A stretch of DNA of 51,474 bases from an uncultured Oleiphilaceae bacterium (GTDB lineage: Bacteria; Pseudomonadota; Gammaproteobacteria; Pseudomonadales; Oleiphilaceae): the NCBI GenBank assembly GCA_913060665.1, contig CAJXUY010000025.1, forward strand, positions 1-51,474. The letters run 5' to 3'. Under the pieces are notes generated by a model. It did not search any database, had not been told where the DNA came from, and saw only the letters and a program-made list of their open reading frames with translations. Of this stretch, positions 1-8,586 are shown piece by piece; the first letter of the stretch is position 1; every line of letters starts with the position of its first letter. Made by a program: the position numbers and the translations under genes.

Positions 1-88
1 CGAATCCGCCTTGAAGGCAAAAAGCCTCTTATTTGTTGATACTTTCACAGCCTCGCAGCGGAATCAGGGGCTGTCGGTAACCCCTAAA

Positions 89-1840
89 TCAAACAGCCTC
101 TAGATACTGCACCATCAACTGCAGGCTTTTACGCCCACGAAACTCATTAACATCCGGCCGGTAAGCGACCCTGACCTTTTTCAATTGGGTTTCCTTACCG
201 ACCCATTCACTATTAAACTCGATGCCATCTATCAGCAAATCAGCACCCTCCACTTGCAATAACAACTTAAGATGTTTTGCACCTACGACTCTAGCTTGTA
301 CTACGTCAAAAATACCGTCATAAACAGGTTCTAGAAAGTTCTGCCCCCACGGGCCTGCTTTTCGAAGTATTTCAGCAGTATCAATTGTTAACTCATGAGT
401 CGCCAACTCACCGTCGCTCACAATCACCGCTTCCAGATTGCTTTCATCCAACTCTTCTCGTACCACTTGGTCGAAGGCTTTCGAAAAGGCATCATAATTT
501 TTCCCCTCGATGGTCATACCAGCAGCCATTGAATGGCCACCAAACTTGCTTAGTAATGTAGGGTATCGAGTGGCTACGCGATCTAATGCATCTCGAATAT
601 GTAGTCCAGCAATGGATCGAGCAGACCCTTTCAGCTCGATACAATCACCATCTGCCGGTGCAAAAGCAATAACAGGGCGATGAAACTTCTCTTTCATTCT
701 AGACGCTAAAATGCCTATAACACCTTGGTGCCAAGTCTCGTCATACAAACACATCCCCCAAGGTAAATCACTACTTGAGGATTCGTTATTTGCTTTATTT
801 AACTCGTCAACCAGCACAGAAGCATGCGCTTTCATCTCGCCTTCAATATGCTTTCGTTCCTGATTAAGCTCATCTAAACGAAGTGCGATCTGTCTTGCCT
901 TTAGCGGGTCGTCGCATAGTAAGCATTCAATACCAATCGACATATCATCAAGCCGACCAGCCGCATTAAGCCTCGGCCCTACGACAAACCCTAGGTCAGA
1001 GGATGCAAGATTACGGTAGTCTTTACTCGCCACGTCAATCAATGCCAATACCCCCGGTCGTGCTTTTCCGGCTCTTATTCGACGAATACCCTGCTCAACC
1101 AGAATACGGTTATTGCCGTCAAGCGGCACCACATCAGCAACGGTACCCAACGCAACCAAGTCTAACAGATTCGCTAAATTTGGCTCTGCGATACCTTCAC
1201 ACTCAAACCATTTTCGATCCCTTAACTCTCGGCGTAAATCACTCATTACATAGAAAATAACCCCAACACCTGCGGTGGCTTTACTAATGAAACCACAGCC
1301 TGGCTGATTAGGGTTCACGATTGCATCGGCATCGGGAAGCTCATTACCAGGTAGATGATGGTCGGTCACCACGACAGAAATACCCAACTTATTAGCCGCT
1401 GCCACACCTTCACAGCTAGCAATACCATTATCAACAGTCACGAGTACATCTGGTCTAAATTGTTTAGCCACTTCGACTATTTCTGGAGTTAACCCATAAC
1501 CATACTCAAATCGATTTGGTACTAGATAATCAACTGAAATAGCTCCCATCGCTTTAAGCGCCAGAATCGCAACGGACGTGCTCGTTGCACCGTCACAATC
1601 AAAATCACCCACCACCAATATGCGACGCTGTTGCTGCACCGCATCGGCCAATATTTTAGAAGCTGCAGCAACACCTTTGAGCTGCTGAGAAGTCGCCAGT
1701 CTTGCTAGTGTATACTCCAACTCTTCGCGGGAATTAACACCACGAGCCATATAAGCTCGGCGCAAAAATGCTGGAATCGAGCCCAAAGTTTCCGAGGTGC
1801 AAGATGATTCAACCGTTCTTCTGACAATTTTTTTCTGCAT
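89..1840 (-). CDS. recJ: Single-stranded-DNA-specific exonuclease RecJ
   Basis: RecJ degrades single-stranded DNA 5' to 3' in recombination, base excision and mismatch repair in the cytoplasm. The protein shows the DHH-phosphoesterase signatures: GDFDCDGATS near residue 75, a DNGIAS segment, and TDHHLPG near residue 160. The DHHA1 glycine-rich motif KFGGHSMAAG follows, then a C-terminal OB-like part. From the Met of MQKKIVRR the length is 583 residues, close to the usual ~577. A start 21 bases further upstream is possible, but that extension (MYRLITI) is not typical of the family. The gene follows thrC, separated by a terminator that ends about 30 bases before the start, so it depends on read-through or on a promoter inside that short gap. 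The window ends just beyond its 3' end; prfB often follows recJ, but none is visible here. Confidence 0.96.
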   Translation of the reverse strand: MQKKIVRRTVESSCTSETLGSIPAFLRRAYMARGVNSREELEYTLARLATSQQLKGVAAASKILADAVQQQRRILVVGDFDCDGATSTSVAILALKAMGAISVDYLVPNRFEYGYGLTPEIVEVAKQFRPDVLVTVDNGIASCEGVAAANKLGISVVVTDHHLPGNELPDADAIVNPNQPGCGFISKATAGVGVIFYVMSDLRRELRDRKWFECEGIAEPNLANLLDLVALGTVADVVPLDGNNRILVEQGIRRIRAGKARPGVLALIDVASKDYRNLASSDLGFVVGPRLNAAGRLDDMSIGIECLLCDDPLKARQIALRLDELNQERKHIEGEMKAHASVLVDELNKANNESSSSDLPWGMCLYDETWHQGVIGILASRMKEKFHRPVIAFAPADGDCIELKGSARSIAGLHIRDALDRVATRYPTLLSKFGGHSMAAGMTIEGKNYDAFSKAFDQVVREELDESNLEAVIVSDGELATHELTIDTAEILRKAGPWGQNFLEPVYDGIFDVVQARVVGAKHLKLLLQVEGADLLIDGIEFNSEWVGKETQLKKVRVAYRPDVNEFRGRKSLQLMVQYLEAV

Positions 1841-1871
1841 GATTGTGATAAGTCTATACATTTAGATACAA

Positions 1872-1894
1872 AAAGAGGGCCTTAAGCCCTCTTT
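1872..1894 (-). terminator. Rho-independent terminator after thrC
   Basis: A 9-bp perfect stem (AAAGAGGGC / GCCCTCTTT) with a 5-base loop is followed on the minus strand by a T run. It lies about 50 bases past the thrC stop and just before recJ, so it should end or attenuate the hom-thrC transcript. Confidence 0.8.
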
Positions 1895-1946
1895 AGAAAA
1901 GTATCCAGGGCGGTCAATACCCGGGATTGTCAATTGACACTGGACG

Positions 1947-3362
1947 CTATAGGGCTTTGTCGTGATTGCCATGAGCCTTAACATAGCTCTGAACAGCACC
2001 CAGACTATTCTCAATAACGGTATAAGACTCTTCCCTCTCAAATAAGTCTGCCAAGTGGTGAGGTAGTTCTGGTGTTACCCCCGCCCCTGACTTCTCAACA
2101 GCCTCAGGAAACTTCACTGGGTGAGCTGTTGCCAATGTTACCATCGGCACCGATGAATCTCTTCTGCATTGGCGAGCAGACTCAACTCCGATCGCTGTAT
2201 GAGGGTCAAGCAACTCTTCTGATTGATCGAAAACCACCTTAATTGTCTCGCAGGTTTTTTCATCATCGACAGTAAAGCTATCAAATAGTTTTCTAGCGGC
2301 CTTCCAACGATAATCATCAATCGAAACGGAAGCATCTGATTTAAAGCTTTCCATTAATTCTGCAAGCGCCTTACCATCACGTCCATATAGATCAAACAAT
2401 AAGCGCTCAAAATTACTTGAGACCATGATATCCATACTAGGCGATAGTGTGTGGTGTAACACTTCAGGGCTATATTTATTCTCGCTAATGAAGCGATGCA
2501 AAATATCATTCTTGTTCGTCGCAACAATCAATTGATTAATAGGCAGCCCCATATTTCTAGCAAGATAACCTGCAAAAATATCGCCAAAATTACCGGTTGG
2601 AACTGAAAAAGAAACGCTACGATGAGGTCCGCCCAGCGCCAAAGATGCATGGAAGTAATATACAATTTGCGCCATTATTCGCGCCCAGTTGATGGAATTA
2701 ACCGCAACTAAACGGCTTTTCCCTTCTAGGAAGGACTGATCACCAAAGCTTTCTTTAACCATTTGCTGACAATCATCAAAATTACCCTCTACCGCTAGGT
2801 TATGAATATTGTCGCCCTTAATCGTTGTCATCTGTTTTCGCTGCACATCTGATACACGATTATGTGGATGCAAAATAAAGATATCGACATTTTTACAACG
2901 ACGACACCCCTCAATTGCAGCAGACCCTGTATCACCTGACGTTGCCCCTAAAATAACGACATGCTCTTTACGCTTTTCCAAAACATAGTCTAATAGTCGG
3001 CCAAGCAACTGTAATGCAAAGTCTTTAAACGCTAACGTCGGCCCATGAAATAGCTCCATAACCCACTCGTTGCGATCCAACTGAGTTAAGGGTGCAACAG
3101 CCTTATGAGAAAACGCATCTTCATAGGTATCACGAAGCATCTCCCGAAAATCCGATTCAGGGATTGAACCCTCAACGAACGGAAACATCACATTAAATGC
3201 GAGATCGGCATATGACAAACCCGCCCATGAGGCAATCTCTTCATGAGTAAAACGAGGAAGCACCTCTGGCACATATAGCCCGCCGTCAGATGCGAGCCCT
3301 GTCAGCAACACCTCTTCAAAATTCAAAGCAGGCGCACTGCCTCGAGTACTAATATATTTCAC
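1947..3362 (-). CDS. thrC: Threonine synthase
   Basis: This PLP enzyme converts O-phosphohomoserine to threonine, the last step of the threonine pathway. The family signature FHGPTLAFKD is at about residues 105-114, with K113 as the expected PLP-binding lysine. The phosphate-binding stretch GATSGDTGSAA and the segment SVPTGNFGD are also present. The length of 471 residues fits the long gammaproteobacterial/pseudomonad form. Translation starts at a GTG with a GGGA element about 8 bases upstream. It lies 55 bases downstream of hom on the same strand, so the two are very probably co-transcribed, hom first. A strong terminator follows. Confidence 0.97.
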   Translation of the reverse strand: MKYISTRGSAPALNFEEVLLTGLASDGGLYVPEVLPRFTHEEIASWAGLSYADLAFNVMFPFVEGSIPESDFREMLRDTYEDAFSHKAVAPLTQLDRNEWVMELFHGPTLAFKDFALQLLGRLLDYVLEKRKEHVVILGATSGDTGSAAIEGCRRCKNVDIFILHPHNRVSDVQRKQMTTIKGDNIHNLAVEGNFDDCQQMVKESFGDQSFLEGKSRLVAVNSINWARIMAQIVYYFHASLALGGPHRSVSFSVPTGNFGDIFAGYLARNMGLPINQLIVATNKNDILHRFISENKYSPEVLHHTLSPSMDIMVSSNFERLLFDLYGRDGKALAELMESFKSDASVSIDDYRWKAARKLFDSFTVDDEKTCETIKVVFDQSEELLDPHTAIGVESARQCRRDSSVPMVTLATAHPVKFPEAVEKSGAGVTPELPHHLADLFEREESYTVIENSLGAVQSYVKAHGNHDKAL

Positions 3363-3417
3363 AATCTGTTCCCATTAATCATTTAAAATATTTTGCGACG
3401 TTTAATATAACGACTAA

Positions 3418-4725
3418 TTAACCCGAAAAGTGCTCAGCACGAATACGAACCACCTTACCTTCAATCTCTGTTAGCGCCTCAATCGCAGCAATAGACGCAT
3501 TGATGCTCGCCTCTTTTACTTCATGAGTCAGCATGATCATTGGAATCATACCTTCATTTAATTCAGACTCTTTCTGCATAACGGATTCAATATTAATGCC
3601 TTTATCACTTAATATAGATGCCACTTTTGCTAAAACACCTGGGTTATCGTTTGCCAAAATCCGTAAATAATAGGCAGAAACAATTTCATCCATAGGAAGA
3701 ACAGGCAAGTCAGTCAGTTTATCAGGGCTAAAACCAAGGTACGGCACTAATACGCCTGCCCCAACGTTAATCGCCCTCGCTATATCAACTACATCCGCGA
3801 TTACTGCAGATGCAGTTGCTTCAGAACCTGCCCCGGCACCGTAATACAACGTTTGACCAACCGCATCGCCGTCCACTAGTACTGAGTTCATGACACCATC
3901 AACTTTCGCAAGCAACTGCTGCTCAGGAACCAGCGTGGGATGCACACGAAGCTCAATACCGTTTTCATGCAGGCGAGTAATCCCTAAATGCTTAATTCGG
4001 TATCCAAGCTCTTCTGCATACACAACATCATCAGTTGAAAGCTCACTGATACCTTCTGTATAGGCGGCATCAAATTGTAACGGTACACCAAATGCAGCAG
4101 AGGCCATAATTGTTAATTTGTGCGCAGCATCTATACCTTCAACATCAAATGTGGGGTCTGCTTCAGCATAACCCAGCGCCTGAGCTTCTTTCAGAACATC
4201 CGAAAACTCCCGACCTTTATCTTTCATTTCCGTCAGGATGAAGTTGCCTGTTCCATTAATGATCCCCGCAAGCCAATTTACTTTATTGGCCGCCATACCT
4301 TCACGTAAGGCTTTTATAATAGGAATTCCACCTGCCACAGCAGCTTCATATGCGACCGTCACATTCTTCTCTGCCGCGGCGGCGAAAATTTCATTACCGT
4401 GAACAGCAATCAACGCTTTATTAGCCGTAACAACGTGCTTACCGTTCTCTATTGCTTTAAGAACCAACTCTTTAGCAAGCTCATAACCACCGATTAACTC
4501 AATTACTACATCTACATCAGGGTTAGATACAACATCAAATAATTCAGTGGTGAAATCAATACCCGTTAGATCACAATTATCTTTCAAACGACGGGACCCG
4601 ACCTGAATAACTTCGATAGGGCAACCTGCTCGTCCGGAAATCGACTCTGCATTGCGCTTCAGCACATTAATTGCGCCGCTCGCTACCGTACCCAGACCAC
4701 ATATACCTAATTTCACCGGTTTCAA
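3418..4725 (-). CDS. hom: Homoserine dehydrogenase
   Basis: This enzyme reduces aspartate semialdehyde to homoserine with NAD(P)H, the branch point toward threonine and methionine. The N-terminus carries the Rossmann motif GICGLGTVASG, followed by ANKALIA and GIINGTGNFIL segments of the catalytic domain. A C-terminal ACT domain (about the last 80 residues, AYYLRILANDNPGVLAKVA) is the usual site of feedback control by threonine. I place the start at a TTG (LKPVKLGICG) because GGTGAGG sits seven bases before it and the resulting 435 residues match the usual ~434. An in-frame ATG 60 bases upstream would add 20 residues not typical of the family and has no clear ribosome-binding site. Confidence 0.95.
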   Translation of the reverse strand: MKPVKLGICGLGTVASGAINVLKRNAESISGRAGCPIEVIQVGSRRLKDNCDLTGIDFTTELFDVVSNPDVDVVIELIGGYELAKELVLKAIENGKHVVTANKALIAVHGNEIFAAAAEKNVTVAYEAAVAGGIPIIKALREGMAANKVNWLAGIINGTGNFILTEMKDKGREFSDVLKEAQALGYAEADPTFDVEGIDAAHKLTIMASAAFGVPLQFDAAYTEGISELSTDDVVYAEELGYRIKHLGITRLHENGIELRVHPTLVPEQQLLAKVDGVMNSVLVDGDAVGQTLYYGAGAGSEATASAVIADVVDIARAINVGAGVLVPYLGFSPDKLTDLPVLPMDEIVSAYYLRILANDNPGVLAKVASILSDKGINIESVMQKESELNEGMIPMIMLTHEVKEASINASIAAIEALTEIEGKVVRIRAEHFSG

Positions 4726-5115
4726 ACCTATTACCTCACCCGAATTAACGTTATTAAAAACGATACTAAACATGTTGCTGAACACAGTTTCTATTTAAAA
4801 TAGCGCTTTGTTTAATATGATGTTCACTCTACTATCAGCTTACATATGACAGGCATATCGATCCACTGCCAATATACAACTTACCAGCAGGGCATATTAT
4901 AACGTTTCGATAAAGAAAAAAACTCGACTGCGATCTCTTTCATAGCTGAATCGCCACGTATGTATGCTATTCAGACAAAATAAATAACGACTTTCGTAAA
5001 ATACTGTTCGATAATGGTCAATATGAGGCCCTTGTTGCAACATTGAAGAGCATCGCTAAACTGATAACTAATCATCGCGCCACCTATATCAACATACAAC
5101 AAGGTTAATAGCCAT
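4726..5115. other. Intergenic region between hom and the small lipoprotein gene
   Basis: About 390 bases lie between two divergently read genes. The part nearest hom holds a good minus-strand -10 hexamer and would form a long 5' leader of about 160 bases. I looked for a threonine- or methionine-rich leader peptide before hom and did not see one. No RNA gene was recognised. Confidence 0.5.
4896..4901 (-). promoter_or_regulatory. Candidate -10 of the hom-thrC promoter
   Basis: On the minus strand the sequence ACGTTATAATATG contains a perfect TATAAT. No good -35 hexamer lies at 16-18 bases; only a T-rich tract is there. It is the best promoter candidate upstream of hom, but is supported by the -10 alone. 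Confidence 0.35.
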
Positions 5116-5337
5116 ATGTTAAAAACAATCGCAAAATCATCAGCTCTACTGCTCGTTTTTCTATTCGCCACCGGATGCGATAACGAAACACCTTTTAAAA
5201 GTTATAGCAATTATGAGTTGAAAAGCGCGTATTCCGGCTGTAACTCTGACAACATGACGCCCAGTAAAGCTGTGAAATGTGGAAATATAGAAAAGGAGTG
5301 TAAAAAAAGAAAGAGTGAAAGTGGCTTTAGGTGTTAA
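5116..5337 (+). CDS. Small predicted lipoprotein (EexN-like?)
   Basis: The 73-residue product starts with a classic lipoprotein signal: basic MLKTIAK, a hydrophobic core, then the lipobox FATGC with Cys21 as the acylated residue. The mature part is about 53 residues, charged, and has four further cysteines (in SGCNS, VKCGN, KECKK and FRC), so disulfides are likely. The spacing of cysteines with an EC-KR segment and a terminal SGFRC recalls small EexN-type lipoproteins, but that is a resemblance by eye, not a match. The ribosome-binding site is weak (AAGG about 12 bases upstream). It is read alone, opposite its neighbours. Function unknown. Confidence 0.6.
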   Translation: MLKTIAKSSALLLVFLFATGCDNETPFKSYSNYELKSAYSGCNSDNMTPSKAVKCGNIEKECKKRKSESGFRC

Positions 5338-5395
5338 ATCCAACCGCCACTATCGCACCTATTGTGATATCGAAGAACTAAGTGGTATAGAAGAA

Positions 5396-6130
5396 CTACA
5401 GTACCCCTAACTGCTTGGCCAAAGCATCTGCCGGAACATACCCTGGCAACAGTTTTCCAGAATCTAACACAATCGCAGGCGTACCATTAACCCCTACACG
5501 CTGACCCAACTGCAAGTGACGTGCAACCGGGTTTTCACAACTCTTAGTAGGTATCACTGTACCGTTTTTCGCTTTAGTCATTGCCCCCATAGGGTCTTCA
5601 GAACACCATGCAGACACCAGTTTATTATATGAGTTAGACCCCACCCCCGCTCGGGGGTAGCCCAAATAATCGACACGAATACCCATCGCATTTAGCTTTG
5701 GCACCTCCTTATGTAACTTCCTGCAATAACCGCAATCAATATCCGTAAATACGGCAATAGTGGCCTTAGTCTTACCCTCAGGAACAAACGATAGCTTTTC
5801 GCTTTCTGGAATAGCGGCCATTGTCGCCGCACGACTAGACTCTCGCTTCTGCTCGGTAAGGTTTGTGATTTTATGTCCATCTAGCTCATAAACCTCCCCC
5901 GCAATAATATGCCTACCATCAGCAGAGACTAGCAGTGGCTGATCACTAGTGGACGAAACCTCAAACAAGCCTGAAAAAGTGGTTTTTTCAATGGATGTAA
6001 TCGTTAGCGCGGGCAGGGACGCACCCAATTGAGTTCTAATATCGTTCTTCACCTTTTCGCTTACATCACTAGCCACACTCACGGAAGCCGAACAACAAAT
6101 CAGAGCCACACTTAAGAACCTAAACAACAT
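5396..6130 (-). CDS. dsbC: Thiol:disulfide interchange protein DsbC
   Basis: This periplasmic disulfide isomerase repairs wrongly paired cysteines in exported proteins. A signal peptide (MLFRFLSVAL... ending VSVA) is followed by the DsbC dimerisation domain and a thioredoxin fold. The active site CGYC is at residues 133-136, and the cis-proline segment VNGTPAIV lies near the C-terminus. At 244 residues it has normal length. It sits between the rplS operon and hom, as in pseudomonads, except that no xerD lies between rplS and dsbC here. Confidence 0.95.
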   Translation of the reverse strand: MLFRFLSVALICCSASVSVASDVSEKVKNDIRTQLGASLPALTITSIEKTTFSGLFEVSSTSDQPLLVSADGRHIIAGEVYELDGHKITNLTEQKRESSRAATMAAIPESEKLSFVPEGKTKATIAVFTDIDCGYCRKLHKEVPKLNAMGIRVDYLGYPRAGVGSNSYNKLVSAWCSEDPMGAMTKAKNGTVIPTKSCENPVARHLQLGQRVGVNGTPAIVLDSGKLLPGYVPADALAKQLGVL

Positions 6131-6350
6131 TACATCACCTAATCACATAGTTTTATATATTGTACTTACACAAACACCAAGAGGCCCGTAACAATGTACC
6201 TCTTACAGAAATAATAAGACTGCATTATAACCACGAAAGTTCCAATAAATTCCATTACTATTATGTAACAGTCGAATAACCATCGTTTTAAATTATAAAA
6301 AGGTGGAGTGGAAGTCAGCGTAGCAGATAGCACTTGAATTTCAGACATAA

Positions 6351-6377
6351 AAAAAGGCAGCACAATGCTACCTTTTT
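6351..6377 (-). terminator. Terminator of the rpsP-rimM-trmD-rplS operon
   Basis: Read on the minus strand this forms a stem GGUAGC / GCUGCC (one G-U pair) flanked by A and U runs (AAAAAGG ... CCUUUUUU). The G-U pair only works in the minus-strand transcript, which fits its place just after rplS. Confidence 0.75.
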
Positions 6378-6393
6378 AAGATCTTTTGGAGAT

Positions 6394-6750
6394 CTAGCCG
6401 AGCTTCTCTTTGATACGAGCGGCTCTACCACTAAGATCACGAAGATAATAAAGCTTCGCTTGACGAACATCACCACGACGCTTAACAGTAACGCTATCAA
6501 TTAGTTTACTAAACGCCTGAAAAGTTCTCTCAACACCCACTCCGTAAGATATTTTACGAACGGTGAATGAAGAATTTAAGCCGCGGTTACGCTTAGCGAT
6601 TACAACACCTTCATATGCCTGAAGACGCTCACGATCACCTTCTTTTACTTTAACCTGAACGATAACGGTATCGCCTGGTCCAAATTCTGCTACCTCTGTG
6701 CTCATCTGCTCAGATTCGATCTGAGAAATGATATTATTCTTGCTGCTCAT
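6394..6750 (-). CDS. rplS: 50S ribosomal protein L19
   Basis: L19 sits at the 30S-50S interface of the large ribosomal subunit. Family signatures are clear: [35 protein letters not shown], shown here only by its ends (FGPGDTV and AKRNRG), then [10 protein letters not shown] and [14 protein letters not shown]. The 118-residue length is typical. It is the last gene of the rpsP-rimM-trmD-rplS operon, 38 bases after trmD, and is followed by a terminator. Confidence 0.98.
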   Translation of the reverse strand: MSSKNNIISQIESEQMSTEVAEFGPGDTVIVQVKVKEGDRERLQAYEGVVIAKRNRGLNSSFTVRKISYGVGVERTFQAFSKLIDSVTVKRRGDVRQAKLYYLRDLSGRAARIKEKLG

Positions 6751-6788
6751 TGTTTGCTCCTAAGAAAAAGCTGTTAAATCCGATCGAG

Positions 6789-7535
6789 CTAGCCGGAAGC
6801 ACTCTGCTCGCGGACAAACTCTTCTAACAACCCCTTCTCCTCCTCTGAAAGATTTTTATCTTCCAGCAGATCCGGGCGTCGTTGCCATGTTCTACCCAGT
6901 GACTGTTTTAATCGCCACTGCCTAATCTGTTCATGGTGCCCACCCATCAACACGTCCGGCACTTTCTTTCCCTGAAAAACCTCAGGCCTAGTATAGTGAG
7001 GACAATCAAGCAAGCCGTCATAAAACGAGTCTTGCACTGCTGATTGGTCATGCCCCAGTACTCCGGGGATCAAACGGGCTATAGCATCGATCACTGTTAT
7101 GGCAGCAATTTCACCGCCACTTAATACAAAGTCGCCCAAAGACCACTCTTCATCGATTTCTGCCTTTATCAGTCGTTCGTCTACACCTTCGTAACGTCCT
7201 GCAACCAAAATCAACTTTTGGGCATTCGCGAGGTGCTGAACCCCAGCCTGATCAAGCCTTTTGCCTTGTGGTGATAAATATACCACCTTGACATCATCAC
7301 CTGCAGCTTTTTTCGCTGCAGAGATTGCATCCTGCAAAGGCTGTACTTTTATTAACATTCCAGGACCACCGCCATAAGGCCTGTCATCAACAGTACGATG
7401 GCGATCATGGGTAAAATCTCGTGGGTTCCATGCCTGGAACTCCATGATCCGACTCTTAAATGCTCGGCCTGTTACACCATAATTAGTAACAGCCTGAAAC
7501 ATTTCTGGAAACAGGGTAACTGCTCCAATCCACAC
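6789..7535 (-). CDS. trmD: tRNA (guanine-N1-)-methyltransferase
   Basis: TrmD methylates G37 next to the anticodon of tRNAs reading CNN codons, using S-adenosylmethionine, and so prevents +1 frameshifting. The sequence shows the start [13 protein letters not shown], then RPYGGGPGM and the trefoil-knot cofactor-binding stretch with CGRYEG-like [10 protein letters not shown] and [11 protein letters not shown]. The length of 248 residues is normal. It begins with GTG three bases after the rimM stop, indicating translational coupling within the operon. Confidence 0.98.
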   Translation of the reverse strand: MWIGAVTLFPEMFQAVTNYGVTGRAFKSRIMEFQAWNPRDFTHDRHRTVDDRPYGGGPGMLIKVQPLQDAISAAKKAAGDDVKVVYLSPQGKRLDQAGVQHLANAQKLILVAGRYEGVDERLIKAEIDEEWSLGDFVLSGGEIAAITVIDAIARLIPGVLGHDQSAVQDSFYDGLLDCPHYTRPEVFQGKKVPDVLMGGHHEQIRQWRLKQSLGRTWQRRPDLLEDKNLSEEEKGLLEEFVREQSASG

Positions 7536-7538
7536 GGC

Positions 7539-8066
7539 TTAAAACTCCGGATCCCAATCCACCGTAATGGTTTTTTCTTCTAGGTCGATGTCGGTTACTA
7601 CTTGTCCAGGAAGATAAGGAACCAAGCGCTCTTTCTTAGCATCGCCACGATTACCTTTAACTACCATCACATCATTTGATCCAGTCTCGATAAGATGACT
7701 TACCACTCCCAAATCAACACCCTCAACAGTTTTCACTGTAAGACCTTCTAATTGATGCCAATAGAACTCGCCATCTTCAAGCTCAGGTAACTCTCCAGAC
7801 GAAACCACAATAAGTGATCCACAAAACTGCTGAGCTAACTCTCTATCATTACAGCCATCGATACAAGCAACCAAACCCTTACCGTGCTTTTTGCCTGTAG
7901 ATAAATCTACAACCCTCTCTACCCCGTCTTTCTTCAAAGTCCAACGACGGTATTGAAGTATGTTCTCTATCGGGTCAGTAAAGGAATAAATCTTTACCCA
8001 CCCCTTAACACCATAAACCGAGGTAATTTTGCCAAGAACCGCTTCACTACTTTTACTACGACTCAT
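7539..8066 (-). CDS. rimM: 16S rRNA processing protein RimM
   Basis: RimM helps mature the 30S head by binding S19 and 16S rRNA. The N-terminal RimM domain begins GKITSVYGVKGWVKIYSFTD, and the C-terminal PRC barrel contains GEFYWHQLEGL and RLVPYLPGQVV. At 175 residues it has normal length. It lies between rpsP (70 bases upstream) and trmD (3 bases downstream) in the conserved operon. Confidence 0.97.
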   Translation of the reverse strand: MSRSKSSEAVLGKITSVYGVKGWVKIYSFTDPIENILQYRRWTLKKDGVERVVDLSTGKKHGKGLVACIDGCNDRELAQQFCGSLIVVSSGELPELEDGEFYWHQLEGLTVKTVEGVDLGVVSHLIETGSNDVMVVKGNRGDAKKERLVPYLPGQVVTDIDLEEKTITVDWDPEF

Positions 8067-8136
8067 GACCTTCCTCTAGCTTACCCGACTATATTGATTC
8101 TGGTCTTGATACTGACCTCTGACGCTTAATAAACTA

Positions 8137-8385
8137 TTAAGCGGCAGTCTGAACTTCTTTCAATAGCTTAGCGACACGTTCTGAAGTTGTAGCACCTTGC
8201 TCCAACCAAAACTTAACGCGCTCACTATCGACACGCAGACGCTCTTCTTGGCCACGAGCAATAGGATTAAAAAACCCTACGCGCTCGATATAACGACCAT
8301 CGCGAGCATTGCGACTATCAGTAACTGACAAATGGTAAAACGGGCGTTTTTTAGAGCCGCCGCGAGCTAAACGGATTGTAACCAT
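8137..8385 (-). CDS. rpsP: 30S ribosomal protein S16
   Basis: S16 is a small-subunit assembly protein. It starts [19 protein letters not shown], the standard N-terminus, giving 82 residues; an upstream in-frame start would add 18 atypical residues and is rejected. AGGA lies about 11 bases before this ATG. It is the first gene of rpsP-rimM-trmD-rplS. The 200-base space up to ffh must hold its promoter, but I did not find a convincing hexamer pair there. A weak 5-bp hairpin at about 8542-8556 may end the ffh transcript. Confidence 0.97.
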   Translation of the reverse strand: MVTIRLARGGSKKRPFYHLSVTDSRNARDGRYIERVGFFNPIARGQEERLRVDSERVKFWLEQGATTSERVAKLLKEVQTAA

Positions 8386-8586
8386 TTCGCTAGGTATCCT
8401 GTTAATGCTGTTAACAACCACACAACAAATGCATGGCATTCGAAAGGGCGCAAATTCTACTTAAAAACAAATCATATTAAAACCTATAATTTGCTTTTTT
8501 GTTAAAAAACACACCATATTTTTATATCTTGAGGAAAATAACAGTCAAATCTGACTATTCCTTTCAGCAACAAAACCTAAAAAGAG

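Noticed and set aside
62-90. Hairpin AGGGG...CCCCT just past recJ as a terminator
   Set aside because: The stem is only five bases with a 10-base loop, and no T run follows on the minus strand.
4971-5171. Minus-strand 66-codon frame in the hom upstream region
   Set aside because: It overlaps the signal peptide of the small lipoprotein and shows no family, signal or ribosome-binding site.
6166-6500. Two short minus-strand frames between dsbC and rplS, considered as an xerD remnant
   Set aside because: They show no tyrosine-recombinase residues, and one overlaps rplS and its terminator; nothing supports a remnant.
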